Below, piece by piece: positions 1 to 6,300 of a stretch of DNA of 7,209 bases. This DNA is from an uncultured Bacteroidota bacterium (GTDB taxonomy: Bacteria; Bacteroidota; Bacteroidia; Flavobacteriales; Flavobacteriaceae), in NCBI GenBank assembly GCA_903819815.1, contig CAIJFC010000162.1, forward strand, positions 1 through 7,209, given 5' to 3'. The position numbers and the translations under genes are program-made. Numbering within the stretch: position 1 is the first letter of the stretch; the number at the start of each line of letters is the position of its first letter. The notes under the pieces were generated by a model, which was not told the DNA's origin, searched no databases, and saw only the letters and a program-made list of their open reading frames with translations.

Positions 1-117
1 GGAACTCGAGGCGTAATGTTAGGACCATCATTGGCAATCGCTTTATTTGATTCAATTGAGTATCAAAAACCCCTTGATACAGCAATTGATATTAAAAGAT
101 ACGATAAGAAAATGTAG
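1..117 (+). CDS. C-terminal end of a probable FAD-dependent (DAO-type) oxidoreductase, 5' partial
   Basis: Frame 1 is open from the window edge to TAG at 115-117, giving 38 residues that begin GTRGVMLGPSLA and end KRYDKKM. The G-T-R-G-[VIL]-M-L-x-P pattern followed by a helix and a 'PLD...DI.R' tail resembles the last segment of D-amino-acid-oxidase-type FAD oxidoreductases. In that family this segment lies against the FAD after the final 'GH.TRG' loop. Only the tail is present, so substrate and subfamily cannot be judged. Its stop codon sits directly against the stop codon of the convergent DUF983 gene, with no base between. The reading frame is clear; the family call is recognition from a short fragment and could be wrong. 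Confidence 0.55.
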   Translation, partial: GTRGVMLGPSLAIALFDSIEYQKPLDTAIDIKRYDKKM

Positions 118-498
118 TTATTGTTTGAAATTCTCGTCGTAAGTCACAAACAGATTGATGTAAATATTTCTAGACAATCGCATTACATATGGAAAAGCAA
201 CTACCATTGAAATAATAATTGCAATAAAAGCTTGCTTCAAACTAGAATTAAAAAACACATAAGATATAATAAAAACGGCAACTCCAACAGCCACATTTAA
301 TCCGTAACTCACATACATTGCGCCGTAAAAAAAGGAAGGTTCAATCTGGTATTTTAAACCGCAATGCCCACAATAGTCATTCATCGATAGAATTTTTGTC
401 AATTTAAGCCTATTTTTTTCCTTATACATGCTTTCTTTTTGACATTTAGGACAACTTCCTGTTAAAATACTATTTAATTTGGATCCTTTTTTTAACAT
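118..498 (-). CDS. DUF983 family membrane protein with two CxxC motifs
   Basis: Read from ATG at 498, the product is 126 residues starting MLKKGSKLNSILTG. The open frame extends two codons further to a TTG at 504, but the ATG is preferred because 'ML/FKKG' starts are usual in Bacteroidota DUF983 proteins. Two cysteine pairs, CPKC (about residues 16-19) and CGHC (about 43-46), look like a small zinc ribbon on the N-terminal cytoplasmic side. Two hydrophobic stretches follow (about 60-83 and 89-107), then a short polar tail. This layout is typical of DUF983, whose function is unknown. The gene converges on the upstream oxidoreductase fragment with zero bases between stops, and diverges from the ABC-F gene across a 71-bp spacer. 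Family assignment is good; no function can be given. Confidence 0.85.
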   Translation of the reverse strand: MLKKGSKLNSILTGSCPKCQKESMYKEKNRLKLTKILSMNDYCGHCGLKYQIEPSFFYGAMYVSYGLNVAVGVAVFIISYVFFNSSLKQAFIAIIISMVVAFPYVMRLSRNIYINLFVTYDENFKQ

Positions 499-532
499 TT
501 GCAAAAAATTTTAAATTACCAGTTTTGGTATG

Positions 533-540
533 CAAATTTA
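533..540 (-). promoter_or_regulatory. Candidate -7 element for the DUF983 gene
   Basis: On the minus strand this reads TAAATTTG, an exact match to the Bacteroidota housekeeping sigma -7 consensus TAnnTTTG. It lies about 35 bases upstream of the ATG at 498, predicting a leader of roughly 25-30 bases. No convincing TTG/TTTG -33 box is seen at the expected spacing, so this is a half-supported promoter. Confidence 0.4.
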
Positions 541-569
541 ATCATACAATTTTAATAAAATCTTAATTA

Positions 570-2477
570 ATGCTTAATATACATAACTTATCAGTTTCCT
601 TTGGAGGTACTTATTTATTTGAAGAAGTAACCTTCCGTTTAGGGGCTGGTGACCGAGTGGGTTTGGTGGGGAAAAATGGCGCTGGAAAATCTACGATGTT
701 AAAAATATTAGCTAGAGATTTTGCTCCCGATTCGGGTGTGATTTCACAAGAAAAGGAAGTTAGGTTGGGTTTTCTCCGTCAAGATATCGATTTTGAACAG
801 GGAAGAACCGTATTGGAGGAAGCCTATGAAGCATTTACAGAAATTAAAATTGTAGAGAAAAAGCTGGAGCAAATAAACCATTTATTGGTAACTCGAACCG
901 ATTATGAAAGTGAGGAATACAGCCAAATCATTGAAGATTTATCTGATTATACCCATCGATTTGAATTATTAGGTGGTTACAATTATGTAGGAGATACCGA
1001 AAAAATTCTACTAGGTTTAGGATTTAAAAGAGAAGATTTCAATAACCAAACGGAAACTTTTTCAGGTGGTTGGAGAATGAGGATTGAATTGGCCAAATTG
1101 TTATTACAATCCAATGATGTTTTACTTCTCGATGAGCCTACGAATCACTTGGATATTGAAAGTATCATTTGGTTGGAAAGTTTCCTAAGAAATTATCCTG
1201 GAGTGGTGGTAATTGTATCCCACGATAAAATGTTTTTGGATAATGTGACCAATAGAACTATAGAAATTTCTCTTGGAAAAGCCTACGATTTCAATAAACC
1301 GTATTCTGAATACTTAGAATTACGCCATGAAATTCGCGAAAAACAATTGGCTACCCAAAAAAACCAAGCAAAGAAAATCGAAGAAACCGAAAAACTAATC
1401 GAGAAGTTTCGTGCCAAAGCCTCCAAAGCTTCCATGGCGCAATCTTTAATCAAAAAGCTAGACAAAGTAGAACGTATTGAAGTGGATGAAGATGATAATT
1501 CAGTTATGAATATTTCTTTTCCAGTTTCAAAAGTGCCAGGAAAAGTAGTTATTGAAGCTGAAAAAGTGACTAAAAATTACGGCGATAAAACCATTTTAAA
1601 AGACATTTCTCTGTTAGTAGAACGCGGAAGTAAAATTGCTTTCGTTGGTCAAAATGGTCAAGGAAAATCGACATTTATTAAAGCTATAGTTAACGAATTT
1701 GAATTTCAAGGGGAAATTAAATTAGGACATAATGTACAAGTAGGTTATTTTGCTCAAAATCAAGCAGAATATTTAGATGGTGAAATTACGCTGCTCCAAA
1801 CAATGGAAGACGCTGCCAATGACACCAATCGCTCTAAAGTTCGCGACATGTTAGGTTCCTTTTTATTCCGAGGGGATGATGTGGAAAAAAAGGTAAAAGT
1901 CCTCTCTGGAGGGGAAAGAAACCGATTGGCATTGTGTAAATTATTATTGCAGCCTATCAATGTTTTGGTAATGGATGAGCCTACAAATCACTTGGATATT
2001 AAATCTAAAAATGTCCTAAAAGCCGCATTACAAAAATATGAAGGCACCCTTTTGTTGGTTTCTCACGATAGAGATTTTCTTCAAGGAATGTCGAATTTAG
2101 TTTACGAATTCAAAGACCAAAAAATCAAAGAATATTTGGGTGATGTAAACTATTTCCTTGAACAACGAAATCTAGAAAACATGCGTGAAGTGGAGAAAAA
2201 AGACGTCGCAAAACAAGATTCTGTAAAAGAAAACAACAAAACTTCCTATGAAGATCAGAAGAAAAACAAGGCACTTTACAACCGTTTAAGTAAAATTGAA
2301 AGTCAGATTAAACAGTTGGAAATTGACATTCAAAATGACGATAAAATGGTGGCTTCAAACTTTGATAAGCACATTGAAAACGCCAACTTTTTTGTCGCTT
2401 ACAATAAAAAGAAAGCCGAATTAGAACAATTACTTTTTGATTGGGAAGTAGTTCAGGAAGAAATTGATATCCTATAG
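570..2477 (+). CDS. ABC-F family ATPase (Uup/YdiF-like twin ATP-binding cassette protein)
   Basis: This 635-residue soluble protein has two complete ABC cassettes and no membrane segments, the hallmark of ABC-F proteins, which act on ribosomes rather than in transport. Cassette 1 has Walker A GKNGAGKST (34-42), signature FSGGW (164-168), Walker B VLLLDEPTNHLD (184-195) and switch SHD (217-219). Cassette 2 has GQNGQGKST (360-368), LSGGE (445-449), VLVMDEPTNHLD (464-475 region) and SHD (498-500). The linker at about 245-325 carries the basic 'KFRAKASKASMAQS' element of the ABC-F interdomain (ABC_tran_Xtn) region that reaches the ribosomal P/E site in characterised members. A charged C-terminal extension (about 535-633) looks like a coiled coil, as in Uup and YdiF. 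All catalytic motifs are intact. The ATG at 570 starts directly into the first beta strand of cassette 1. Exact subfamily and any antibiotic-resistance role cannot be told from sequence alone; a housekeeping role is more likely given the ordinary context. Confidence 0.93.
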   Translation: MLNIHNLSVSFGGTYLFEEVTFRLGAGDRVGLVGKNGAGKSTMLKILARDFAPDSGVISQEKEVRLGFLRQDIDFEQGRTVLEEAYEAFTEIKIVEKKLEQINHLLVTRTDYESEEYSQIIEDLSDYTHRFELLGGYNYVGDTEKILLGLGFKREDFNNQTETFSGGWRMRIELAKLLLQSNDVLLLDEPTNHLDIESIIWLESFLRNYPGVVVIVSHDKMFLDNVTNRTIEISLGKAYDFNKPYSEYLELRHEIREKQLATQKNQAKKIEETEKLIEKFRAKASKASMAQSLIKKLDKVERIEVDEDDNSVMNISFPVSKVPGKVVIEAEKVTKNYGDKTILKDISLLVERGSKIAFVGQNGQGKSTFIKAIVNEFEFQGEIKLGHNVQVGYFAQNQAEYLDGEITLLQTMEDAANDTNRSKVRDMLGSFLFRGDDVEKKVKVLSGGERNRLALCKLLLQPINVLVMDEPTNHLDIKSKNVLKAALQKYEGTLLLVSHDRDFLQGMSNLVYEFKDQKIKEYLGDVNYFLEQRNLENMREVEKKDVAKQDSVKENNKTSYEDQKKNKALYNRLSKIESQIKQLEIDIQNDDKMVASNFDKHIENANFFVAYNKKKAELEQLLFDWEVVQEEIDIL

Positions 2478-2478
2478 T

Positions 2479-3627
2479 TTATTTAAAAGGATTTCTTTCT
2501 GTCCATTCCATTTTAGGTTCGAAAAAATGAAATAATTTTGGGATAAATAAATTGATAAAACGATTGTTGTGTCTCATAAATCCATGTAAAACCTCTGGAT
2601 TTGCGCCAACTGAACTTTTTATTTCTAATGCCGTTCGAGCAAAAACAATTCGTTTGAATCCTTTATTGATAGAATACGCAATCATATCGTAAAGCATATT
2701 CAAATACAACATTCTCTCGCGTTGGCATTTTTCATCATACCCCAAAAAATAGGTGTCGATATCGTTGCCGTTTTTAATCAAAGTATTGAATCCGATTAAA
2801 GTTTCGTCTTTAAAATATCCGTAAAATAAAAATTTATCATTTAATGCTTTTTTGAAAACCTCAAAATGATCATCATTAAGATAAAAAGTGTTGAAAGTGG
2901 CTTTTTTCGCAACATTTAAATACAATTCGACAATCCGCTCTTTATAATTTTCAATGTCTTCTATTGAAAACTTTCGTTTGGTAATTCCTTCCGATTTTTT
3001 ACGGGCTCGTTTAAATTGGTCACGATATTTCTTGCTTAAATCCGTTACATAATCATCAAAAGTATTCCAATGCTCTTTAATAGAAAATAGCATGTTGGGC
3101 TGTGTAGTAAAATTGTAAAATGAACTAAATTCAGGTAATTCGAATAAAGGAACCTGCAATTCAGGGAAATCTTTGTAAATCACAAGGTGCACTTTTTGCC
3201 CTTTTTTTTCAATTTGTTTCTGTAATTCTTCCACCGCTTTATAGAGTAAATTGATTAAGTCTTTTGCGGGAACTTCTTTTGAAAAACAAAACGTATTTTG
3301 CCCAGTTAAAGTATTGTTTCCTACTACAAGTACGTTGGAGCTAAAATTTTTGAAAACGACAGTTCTAATTTTGGTTTTTATACAATTATCTCTTTCGCCA
3401 TAAGAATTCACCAAGCTTAAATTGTTGAATTGCGTTAATGCAACGCCAACTAATTTTTCATTTTGGAATAATCCAATGAAATTACTTAAAATGTTATTGG
3501 GCGAAGAAACCTCTAAAATATGTAAATACTCTTTTGAAAAGAAAATATTATTTGCAGAAAAATCATTCCAATTGGTTGGAAATTCTGAAGTGGAAGAGTA
3601 TATTTTGAATGAAAAAGAGGCGCTCAA
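2479..3627 (-). CDS. GNAT-fold / FemAB-like (Acetyltransf_6, BioF2-like) acyltransferase, TTG start
   Basis: The product has 382 residues and no signal peptide. The C-terminal half carries features of the Acetyltransf_6/COG3146-type GNAT proteins: a basic 'LSKKYRDQFKRARKKS' segment (197-212), a beta-rich 'FLFYGYFKDETLIGFNTLI' core region (266-284), and a conserved stretch DTYFLGYDEKCQ...LYLNMLYDMIAYSINKGFKRIVFART (291-332) ending in SSVGANP (338-344). Relatives transfer acyl or aminoacyl groups; no substrate can be inferred here. Such proteins are sometimes mislabelled 8-amino-7-oxononanoate synthase because of the 'BioF2-like' domain name, but there is no PLP lysine motif. The frame has no ATG until about residue 179. 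Upstream of the TTG at 3627 it closes at a TAG only eight codons away, so TTG is the only standard start that keeps the N-terminal domain. It converges on the ABC-F gene with one base between stops. Confidence 0.82.
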   Translation of the reverse strand: MSASFSFKIYSSTSEFPTNWNDFSANNIFFSKEYLHILEVSSPNNILSNFIGLFQNEKLVGVALTQFNNLSLVNSYGERDNCIKTKIRTVVFKNFSSNVLVVGNNTLTGQNTFCFSKEVPAKDLINLLYKAVEELQKQIEKKGQKVHLVIYKDFPELQVPLFELPEFSSFYNFTTQPNMLFSIKEHWNTFDDYVTDLSKKYRDQFKRARKKSEGITKRKFSIEDIENYKERIVELYLNVAKKATFNTFYLNDDHFEVFKKALNDKFLFYGYFKDETLIGFNTLIKNGNDIDTYFLGYDEKCQRERMLYLNMLYDMIAYSINKGFKRIVFARTALEIKSSVGANPEVLHGFMRHNNRFINLFIPKLFHFFEPKMEWTERNPFK

Positions 3628-3648
3628 GGGTATTAATTTTTTGAGGCA

Positions 3649-3682
3649 CTAAAGTAACATATTAAGTTAATGTAGAAAACAA
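3649..3682 (-). promoter_or_regulatory. Weak candidate promoter for the acyltransferase gene
   Basis: On the minus strand a TTG (3682-3680) is followed after 23 bases by TACTTTAG (3656-3649), one mismatch from the TAnnTTTG consensus. It would start transcription just upstream of the TTG start codon at 3627. The long spacer and the mismatch make this tentative. Confidence 0.2.
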
Positions 3683-3698
3683 TTTCGCGTTTTTTAAC

Positions 3699-3706
3699 TA
3701 ATTTTG
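3699..3706 (+). promoter_or_regulatory. Candidate -7 element for the pterin dehydratase gene
   Basis: TAATTTTG matches TAnnTTTG exactly and lies 14 bases upstream of the ATG at 3721. A start site 5-7 bases after the box would leave a leader of only about 8-10 bases. No clear TTG/TTTG box is seen about 19 bases upstream. Confidence 0.45.
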
Positions 3707-3720
3707 TAAAAAAATTTGTA

Positions 3721-3999
3721 ATGAAAAAATACAATAAGGAAGAAGTAGCGCCGTTGCTTTTAAATTTAAACGATTGGCAGTTTAATTCAGAAGGTATTGA
3801 GAAAAAATTTCAGTTTAAAAATTTTACCGAAGCACTTGGATTTATAGTAAAAGTTGGAGTCGTTTCTGAAAAAATGAACCACCATCCAGAATTATTTAAT
3901 GTTTACAATAAAGTCAACATCCGTTTAACAACTCATGATGCAAGCGGTGTAACGGATAAAGACATTAAGTTGGCTTCTGAAATAGACGTTTTTTTATAA
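3721..3999 (+). CDS. Pterin-4a-carbinolamine dehydratase (4a-hydroxytetrahydrobiopterin dehydratase)
   Basis: The 92-residue product has the usual length for this small family (PhhB/PCD/DCoH). The family dehydrates 4a-hydroxytetrahydropterin to the quinonoid dihydropterin, recycling the cofactor of aromatic amino acid hydroxylases. The active-site signature is present: EKMNHHPE (50-57) with the paired histidines 54-55, then the 'NVYNKVNIRLTTHD' strand (60-73) with the third histidine in TTHD (70-73), and 'GVTDKDIKLA' (76-85). The position that is often Trp in the 'V-[WY]-N' strand is Tyr62 here, a conservative change. No phenylalanine hydroxylase gene is in the window, so its partner is unknown; stand-alone copies are common and some may serve other pterin enzymes. 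It is flanked by a divergent acyltransferase and by trigger factor, probably as its own short transcript. Confidence 0.9.
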   Translation: MKKYNKEEVAPLLLNLNDWQFNSEGIEKKFQFKNFTEALGFIVKVGVVSEKMNHHPELFNVYNKVNIRLTTHDASGVTDKDIKLASEIDVFL

Positions 4000-4041
4000 G
4001 ATTTAACGGGTCTTTTTTAAATAAATTCAATGTAATTAAAC

Positions 4042-4072
4042 TTGTTTGGGTTGCAAAAATTTTATATTTTTG
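4042..4072 (+). promoter_or_regulatory. Probable tig promoter inside the inverted repeat
   Basis: TATTTTTG at 4065-4072 matches TAnnTTTG exactly. A TTG at 4042-4044 lies 20 bases upstream, and a TTTG at 4045-4048 gives an alternative spacer of 16. Both are within or near the range reported for Bacteroidota -33/-7 promoters. Transcription would begin near 4077-4080, leaving a leader of about 28 A-rich bases before the ATG at 4107. Confidence 0.6.
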
Positions 4073-4081
4073 CAACCCAAA
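4045..4081. repeat. Perfect 16-bp-arm inverted repeat upstream of tig
   Basis: The left arm at 4045-4060 (TTTGGGTTGCAAAAAT) is the exact reverse complement of the right arm at 4066-4081, with a 5-base centre TTTAT. As RNA it would be a stable hairpin downstream of the pterin dehydratase gene (stop at 3999), but no T-run follows the right arm, so it is not a classical intrinsic terminator. The likely -7 box of tig lies across the centre and right arm. Confidence 0.85.
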
Positions 4082-4106
4082 TTTAGTATGTAAATTAAGA
4101 AAGAAA

Positions 4107-5432
4107 ATGGATATCAAAAGAGTAGCAATAAATGATGTAAATGAAGTAATTGTATTGAAAGTAGTTCACATGGATTACAAAGGACAAGTACAAAAAAGAA
4201 TCAATGAAAAAATGCCATTAGCAACTGTAAAAGGCTTTAGAAAAGGTGCTGTGCCTAGAGATTTAGTTGAAAAACAATACGGAAGAGCAATTAAAATTGA
4301 AGAAGTTAAAAAAGTGGTTGATTTAGCTTTAGAAAGATACATTCAATCAGAGCGTTTGAATCTTCTTGGTACTCCATTAGCAAAAGAAAATATCGATTTT
4401 CCTTGGGATGATGAAGAAATGGAATTTGAATACGAAATTGGATTGGTTCCAAATTTTGATTTAGATCTTGAAGCAAAAAACAATATTATTAAATATGTTG
4501 TAAGGGCAGATGATAAGTTAATTGACGAGCAAGTGGTTCGTATCCAAAAACAATTTGGAACACCAATTCCTCAAACTGTTGTTGAAGAAAGTTCGGATAT
4601 TACGGGAACTTTTACCAATGCTGAATACGGAATTAACGCACCACATACCTTCAATATTTCTATTTTTAAAGATAAAAAAACAGGAGCAAAATTCGTTGGT
4701 AAAAAAGCGGGTGACGTGGTAACTGTTAATACAAAAGGTCTTTTTGATGACGATCATCAATTGATGGACATTTTAAAAGTGAGTCATGACGAGGTACATG
4801 GATTAGCAATTGACATTGATTTTACTGTTGAAAGCACCAATGGAACTGAACTAGCTGAATTGAATCAAGAGTTATTTGATAAACTTTTTGGGCCTGGAAC
4901 CGTATCGTCAGTAGCCGATCTAAAAGCTAAAATTAAAGAAGATGCTGAAGTGCAATTTGCTCAACAAGCAGATCAAAGATTATTATCAGATGTAACTAAT
5001 TTTTTGGTTGAAAATACCAAATTTGATTTACCTGCTGATTTCTTAAAAAGATGGTTGCAAACCGTTGGTGAGAAAAAATTATCAGCACAAGAGGCTGCAA
5101 TTGAATACGAAAAATCGGAGAAAGGATTGCGTTACCAATTAATTGAAGGTAGAGCATTAAGTCAATCCAATATCCAAGTTACATTTGAAGATTTAAAACA
5201 ATTTACCGCTAAGTCAATCAAACAACAAATGGCACAATTCGGACAAATGAATCCTACCGATGAAGAGGTTCAAGGAATTGTAGCTAGAGTTTTATCAAAC
5301 CAAGAAGAAGTTAAAAAACTTTCTGATCAAGTGGTAGGTGAAAAATTATTACTTCTTTTCAAAGAAAAAGCAAATGCTAAAGAAAAGAAAGTGACTTATC
5401 CTGAATTTATTGCTGCTTTTTACGGAGAATAA
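4107..5432 (+). CDS. tig: Trigger factor (ribosome-associated chaperone)
   Basis: The 441-residue product is a full-length trigger factor, the chaperone that binds ribosomal protein uL23 at the exit tunnel and shields nascent chains. The N-terminal ribosome-binding domain (about 1-115) holds the signature GFRKGAVP (43-50) followed by RDLVEKQYG. The C-terminal helical arms (about 250-441) have the expected 'LFGPGTVSSVADLKAKIKED' entry and the charged helices that form the chaperone cradle. The middle segment (about 155-245) sits where the FKBP-type prolyl isomerase domain is inserted in E. coli. It lacks the recognisable FKBP active-site pattern, so isomerase activity is doubtful, as seems common in Bacteroidota members. 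The start ATG follows an A-rich leader without a clear Shine-Dalgarno sequence. It precedes clpP and clpX, a widely conserved gene order linking folding and degradation, but a terminator separates it from clpP. Confidence 0.95.
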   Translation: MDIKRVAINDVNEVIVLKVVHMDYKGQVQKRINEKMPLATVKGFRKGAVPRDLVEKQYGRAIKIEEVKKVVDLALERYIQSERLNLLGTPLAKENIDFPWDDEEMEFEYEIGLVPNFDLDLEAKNNIIKYVVRADDKLIDEQVVRIQKQFGTPIPQTVVEESSDITGTFTNAEYGINAPHTFNISIFKDKKTGAKFVGKKAGDVVTVNTKGLFDDDHQLMDILKVSHDEVHGLAIDIDFTVESTNGTELAELNQELFDKLFGPGTVSSVADLKAKIKEDAEVQFAQQADQRLLSDVTNFLVENTKFDLPADFLKRWLQTVGEKKLSAQEAAIEYEKSEKGLRYQLIEGRALSQSNIQVTFEDLKQFTAKSIKQQMAQFGQMNPTDEEVQGIVARVLSNQEEVKKLSDQVVGEKLLLLFKEKANAKEKKVTYPEFIAAFYGE

Positions 5433-5454
5433 ATCCTAGATTAGTAAGTCTTAA

Positions 5455-5484
5455 TTGATAAACAATAAAAAAGAATTATATTTG
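5455..5484 (+). promoter_or_regulatory. Promoter-like TTG-N19-TATATTTG directly before the tig terminator
   Basis: TTG (5455-5457), a 19-base spacer and TATATTTG (5477-5484) together match the Bacteroidota promoter consensus with ideal spacing. The last G of the -7 box is the first base of the terminator stem, so a transcript starting here would begin inside or just before the hairpin. It may be a chance match in AT-rich DNA, or it may drive a terminator-limited or read-through transcript. Confidence 0.3.
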
Positions 5485-5522
5485 AGTGTCAGAAAATTAT
5501 TTTTTGGCACTCTTTTATTTAA
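5484..5522 (+). terminator. Intrinsic terminator of tig
   Basis: GAGTGTCAGAAAA (5484-5496) pairs with TTTTTTGGCACTC (5500-5512) over 13 base pairs including two G-U pairs, with a 3-base loop. It is followed by the T-rich tail TCTTTTATTT. The hairpin begins 51 bases after the tig stop codon, so it should end the tig transcript before clpP. Confidence 0.75.
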
Positions 5523-5532
5523 TGCTTTGCAT

Positions 5533-5540
5533 TAACTTTG
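5533..5540 (+). promoter_or_regulatory. Candidate -7 element for clpP(-clpX)
   Basis: TAACTTTG is an exact TAnnTTTG match lying just after the tig terminator and about 41 bases before the clpP ATG, predicting a leader of about 35 bases. No good TTG box sits at the optimal 17-20 base spacing; the nearest (around 5503-5506) is 26 bases away. Its position between terminator and gene is the main support. Confidence 0.45.
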
Positions 5541-5581
5541 TACAGAATCTAGGCATTATTTTAACTTATAAATTAAACAAA

Positions 5582-6286
5582 ATGAATTACGGTAAAGACC
5601 CGAGAGCTGCGCTCGAACAGGCGAAGCAATTTAAGAAGTTTGCTACAAAACATCAAGGAGTTAATAATTTGTACTACGATAAAATTGTAAATGCAATGAC
5701 TCCAAAAGGGATGACTCCCTATATTATTGAAGAACGCCATTTAAACGTTTCTCAATTAGATGTTTTTTCAAGATTAATGATGGATAGAATTATCTTTTTG
5801 GGAACAGGAATTGACGATCAAATTGCGAATATCGTTCAAGCGCAATTGTTGTTCTTAGAAAGCGCAGATTCTTCAAAAGACATACAAATTTATATCAATT
5901 CTCCTGGCGGTAGCGTTTATGCGGGTCTAGGAATTTATGATACCATGCAATATATCAAACCTGATGTAGCTACAATTTGCACTGGAATGGCCGCTTCAAT
6001 GGGAGCTGTTTTATTGTGTGCTGGAGCAGAAGGAAAACGTTCGGCGTTGCCACATTCAAGAGTGATGATTCACCAGCCATCAGGTGGAGCGCAAGGAGTT
6101 GCTACCGATATGGAAATCAACTTGCGTGAAATGTTAAAGCTAAAAGACGAATTGTACCAAATAATTTCTAAGCATTCAGGGCAAACTTTCGAGAAAGTAC
6201 ACTTGGATTCAGAACGCGATTATTGGATGATTGCCGATGAAGCAAAAGAGTACGGAATGATAGATGAAGTGTTGAGAAGAGGTTAA
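5582..6286 (+). CDS. clpP: ATP-dependent Clp protease proteolytic subunit ClpP
   Basis: Read from ATG at 5582, the product is 234 residues. The frame also runs open upstream to a GTG at 5486, but that codon lies within the terminator stem and the extra 32 residues do not look like ClpP. MNYGK is a typical Flavobacteriaceae ClpP start. The serine-protease triad is complete: Ser139 in AASMGA, His164 in MIHQP and Asp213 in SERDYW. The spacings of 25 and 49 residues equal those of E. coli Ser97-His122-Asp171. Other family motifs are SRLMMDRIIFLG (63-74), INSPGGSV (105-112) and IYDTMQ (118-123). The enzyme forms a double-heptamer chamber fed by ClpX, encoded next. Residues 6-16 (DPRAALEQAKQ) appear extra compared with the Flavobacterium pattern I recall and are unusually GC-rich in DNA. 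An A-rich leader precedes the start. Confidence 0.96.
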   Translation: MNYGKDPRAALEQAKQFKKFATKHQGVNNLYYDKIVNAMTPKGMTPYIIEERHLNVSQLDVFSRLMMDRIIFLGTGIDDQIANIVQAQLLFLESADSSKDIQIYINSPGGSVYAGLGIYDTMQYIKPDVATICTGMAASMGAVLLCAGAEGKRSALPHSRVMIHQPSGGAQGVATDMEINLREMLKLKDELYQIISKHSGQTFEKVHLDSERDYWMIADEAKEYGMIDEVLRRG

Positions 6287-6300
6287 AAATAGCAGTTACA

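Noticed and set aside
499..504. TTG start two codons upstream for the DUF983 protein
   Set aside because: The ATG at 498 follows immediately and gives the usual ML-K-K-G start.
523..552. Promoter for the ABC-F gene: TTTTG (523-527) and TACAATTT (545-552)
   Set aside because: The -7 candidate departs from TAnnTTTG in the conserved TTTG part and would start transcription very close to the ATG, so it is too weak to list.
3422..3652. 76-codon plus-strand frame within the acyltransferase gene
   Set aside because: It is a reverse-strand shadow of a well-supported coding region, with no family resemblance.
3657..3673. Imperfect dyad ACAT-A-TTAA-G-TTAATGT between the divergent acyltransferase and dehydratase genes
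   Set aside because: It is short, AT-rich and needs a bulge, so it is not distinguishable from background.
3998..4020. Intrinsic terminator directly after the pterin dehydratase gene (AAGA...TCTTTTTT)
   Set aside because: A T-run is present, but the only stem is about four A/T-rich pairs, which is too weak.
4518..4760. Overlapping frames on both strands inside tig
   Set aside because: They are alternative-frame shadows of the trigger factor gene.
5484..5512. CIRCE-like heat-shock operator from GAGTG...CACTC
   Set aside because: CIRCE has the opposite order (GCACTC first, GAGTGC second) with a 9-base spacer. Here the arms form a hairpin with a T-rich tail, which fits a terminator.
5435..5553. 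8-bp inverted repeat CCTAGATT (5435-5442) / AATCTAGG (5546-5553) flanking the tig-clpP spacer
   Set aside because: Eight bases over a 100-bp gap are not rare by chance in AT-rich DNA, and there is no duplication or element between them.
5486..5581. N-terminal extension of ClpP from a GTG at 5486
   Set aside because: The GTG lies in the tig terminator stem, a good -7 box falls inside the extension, and the extra 32 residues do not resemble ClpP. The ATG at 5582 gives a normal family start.
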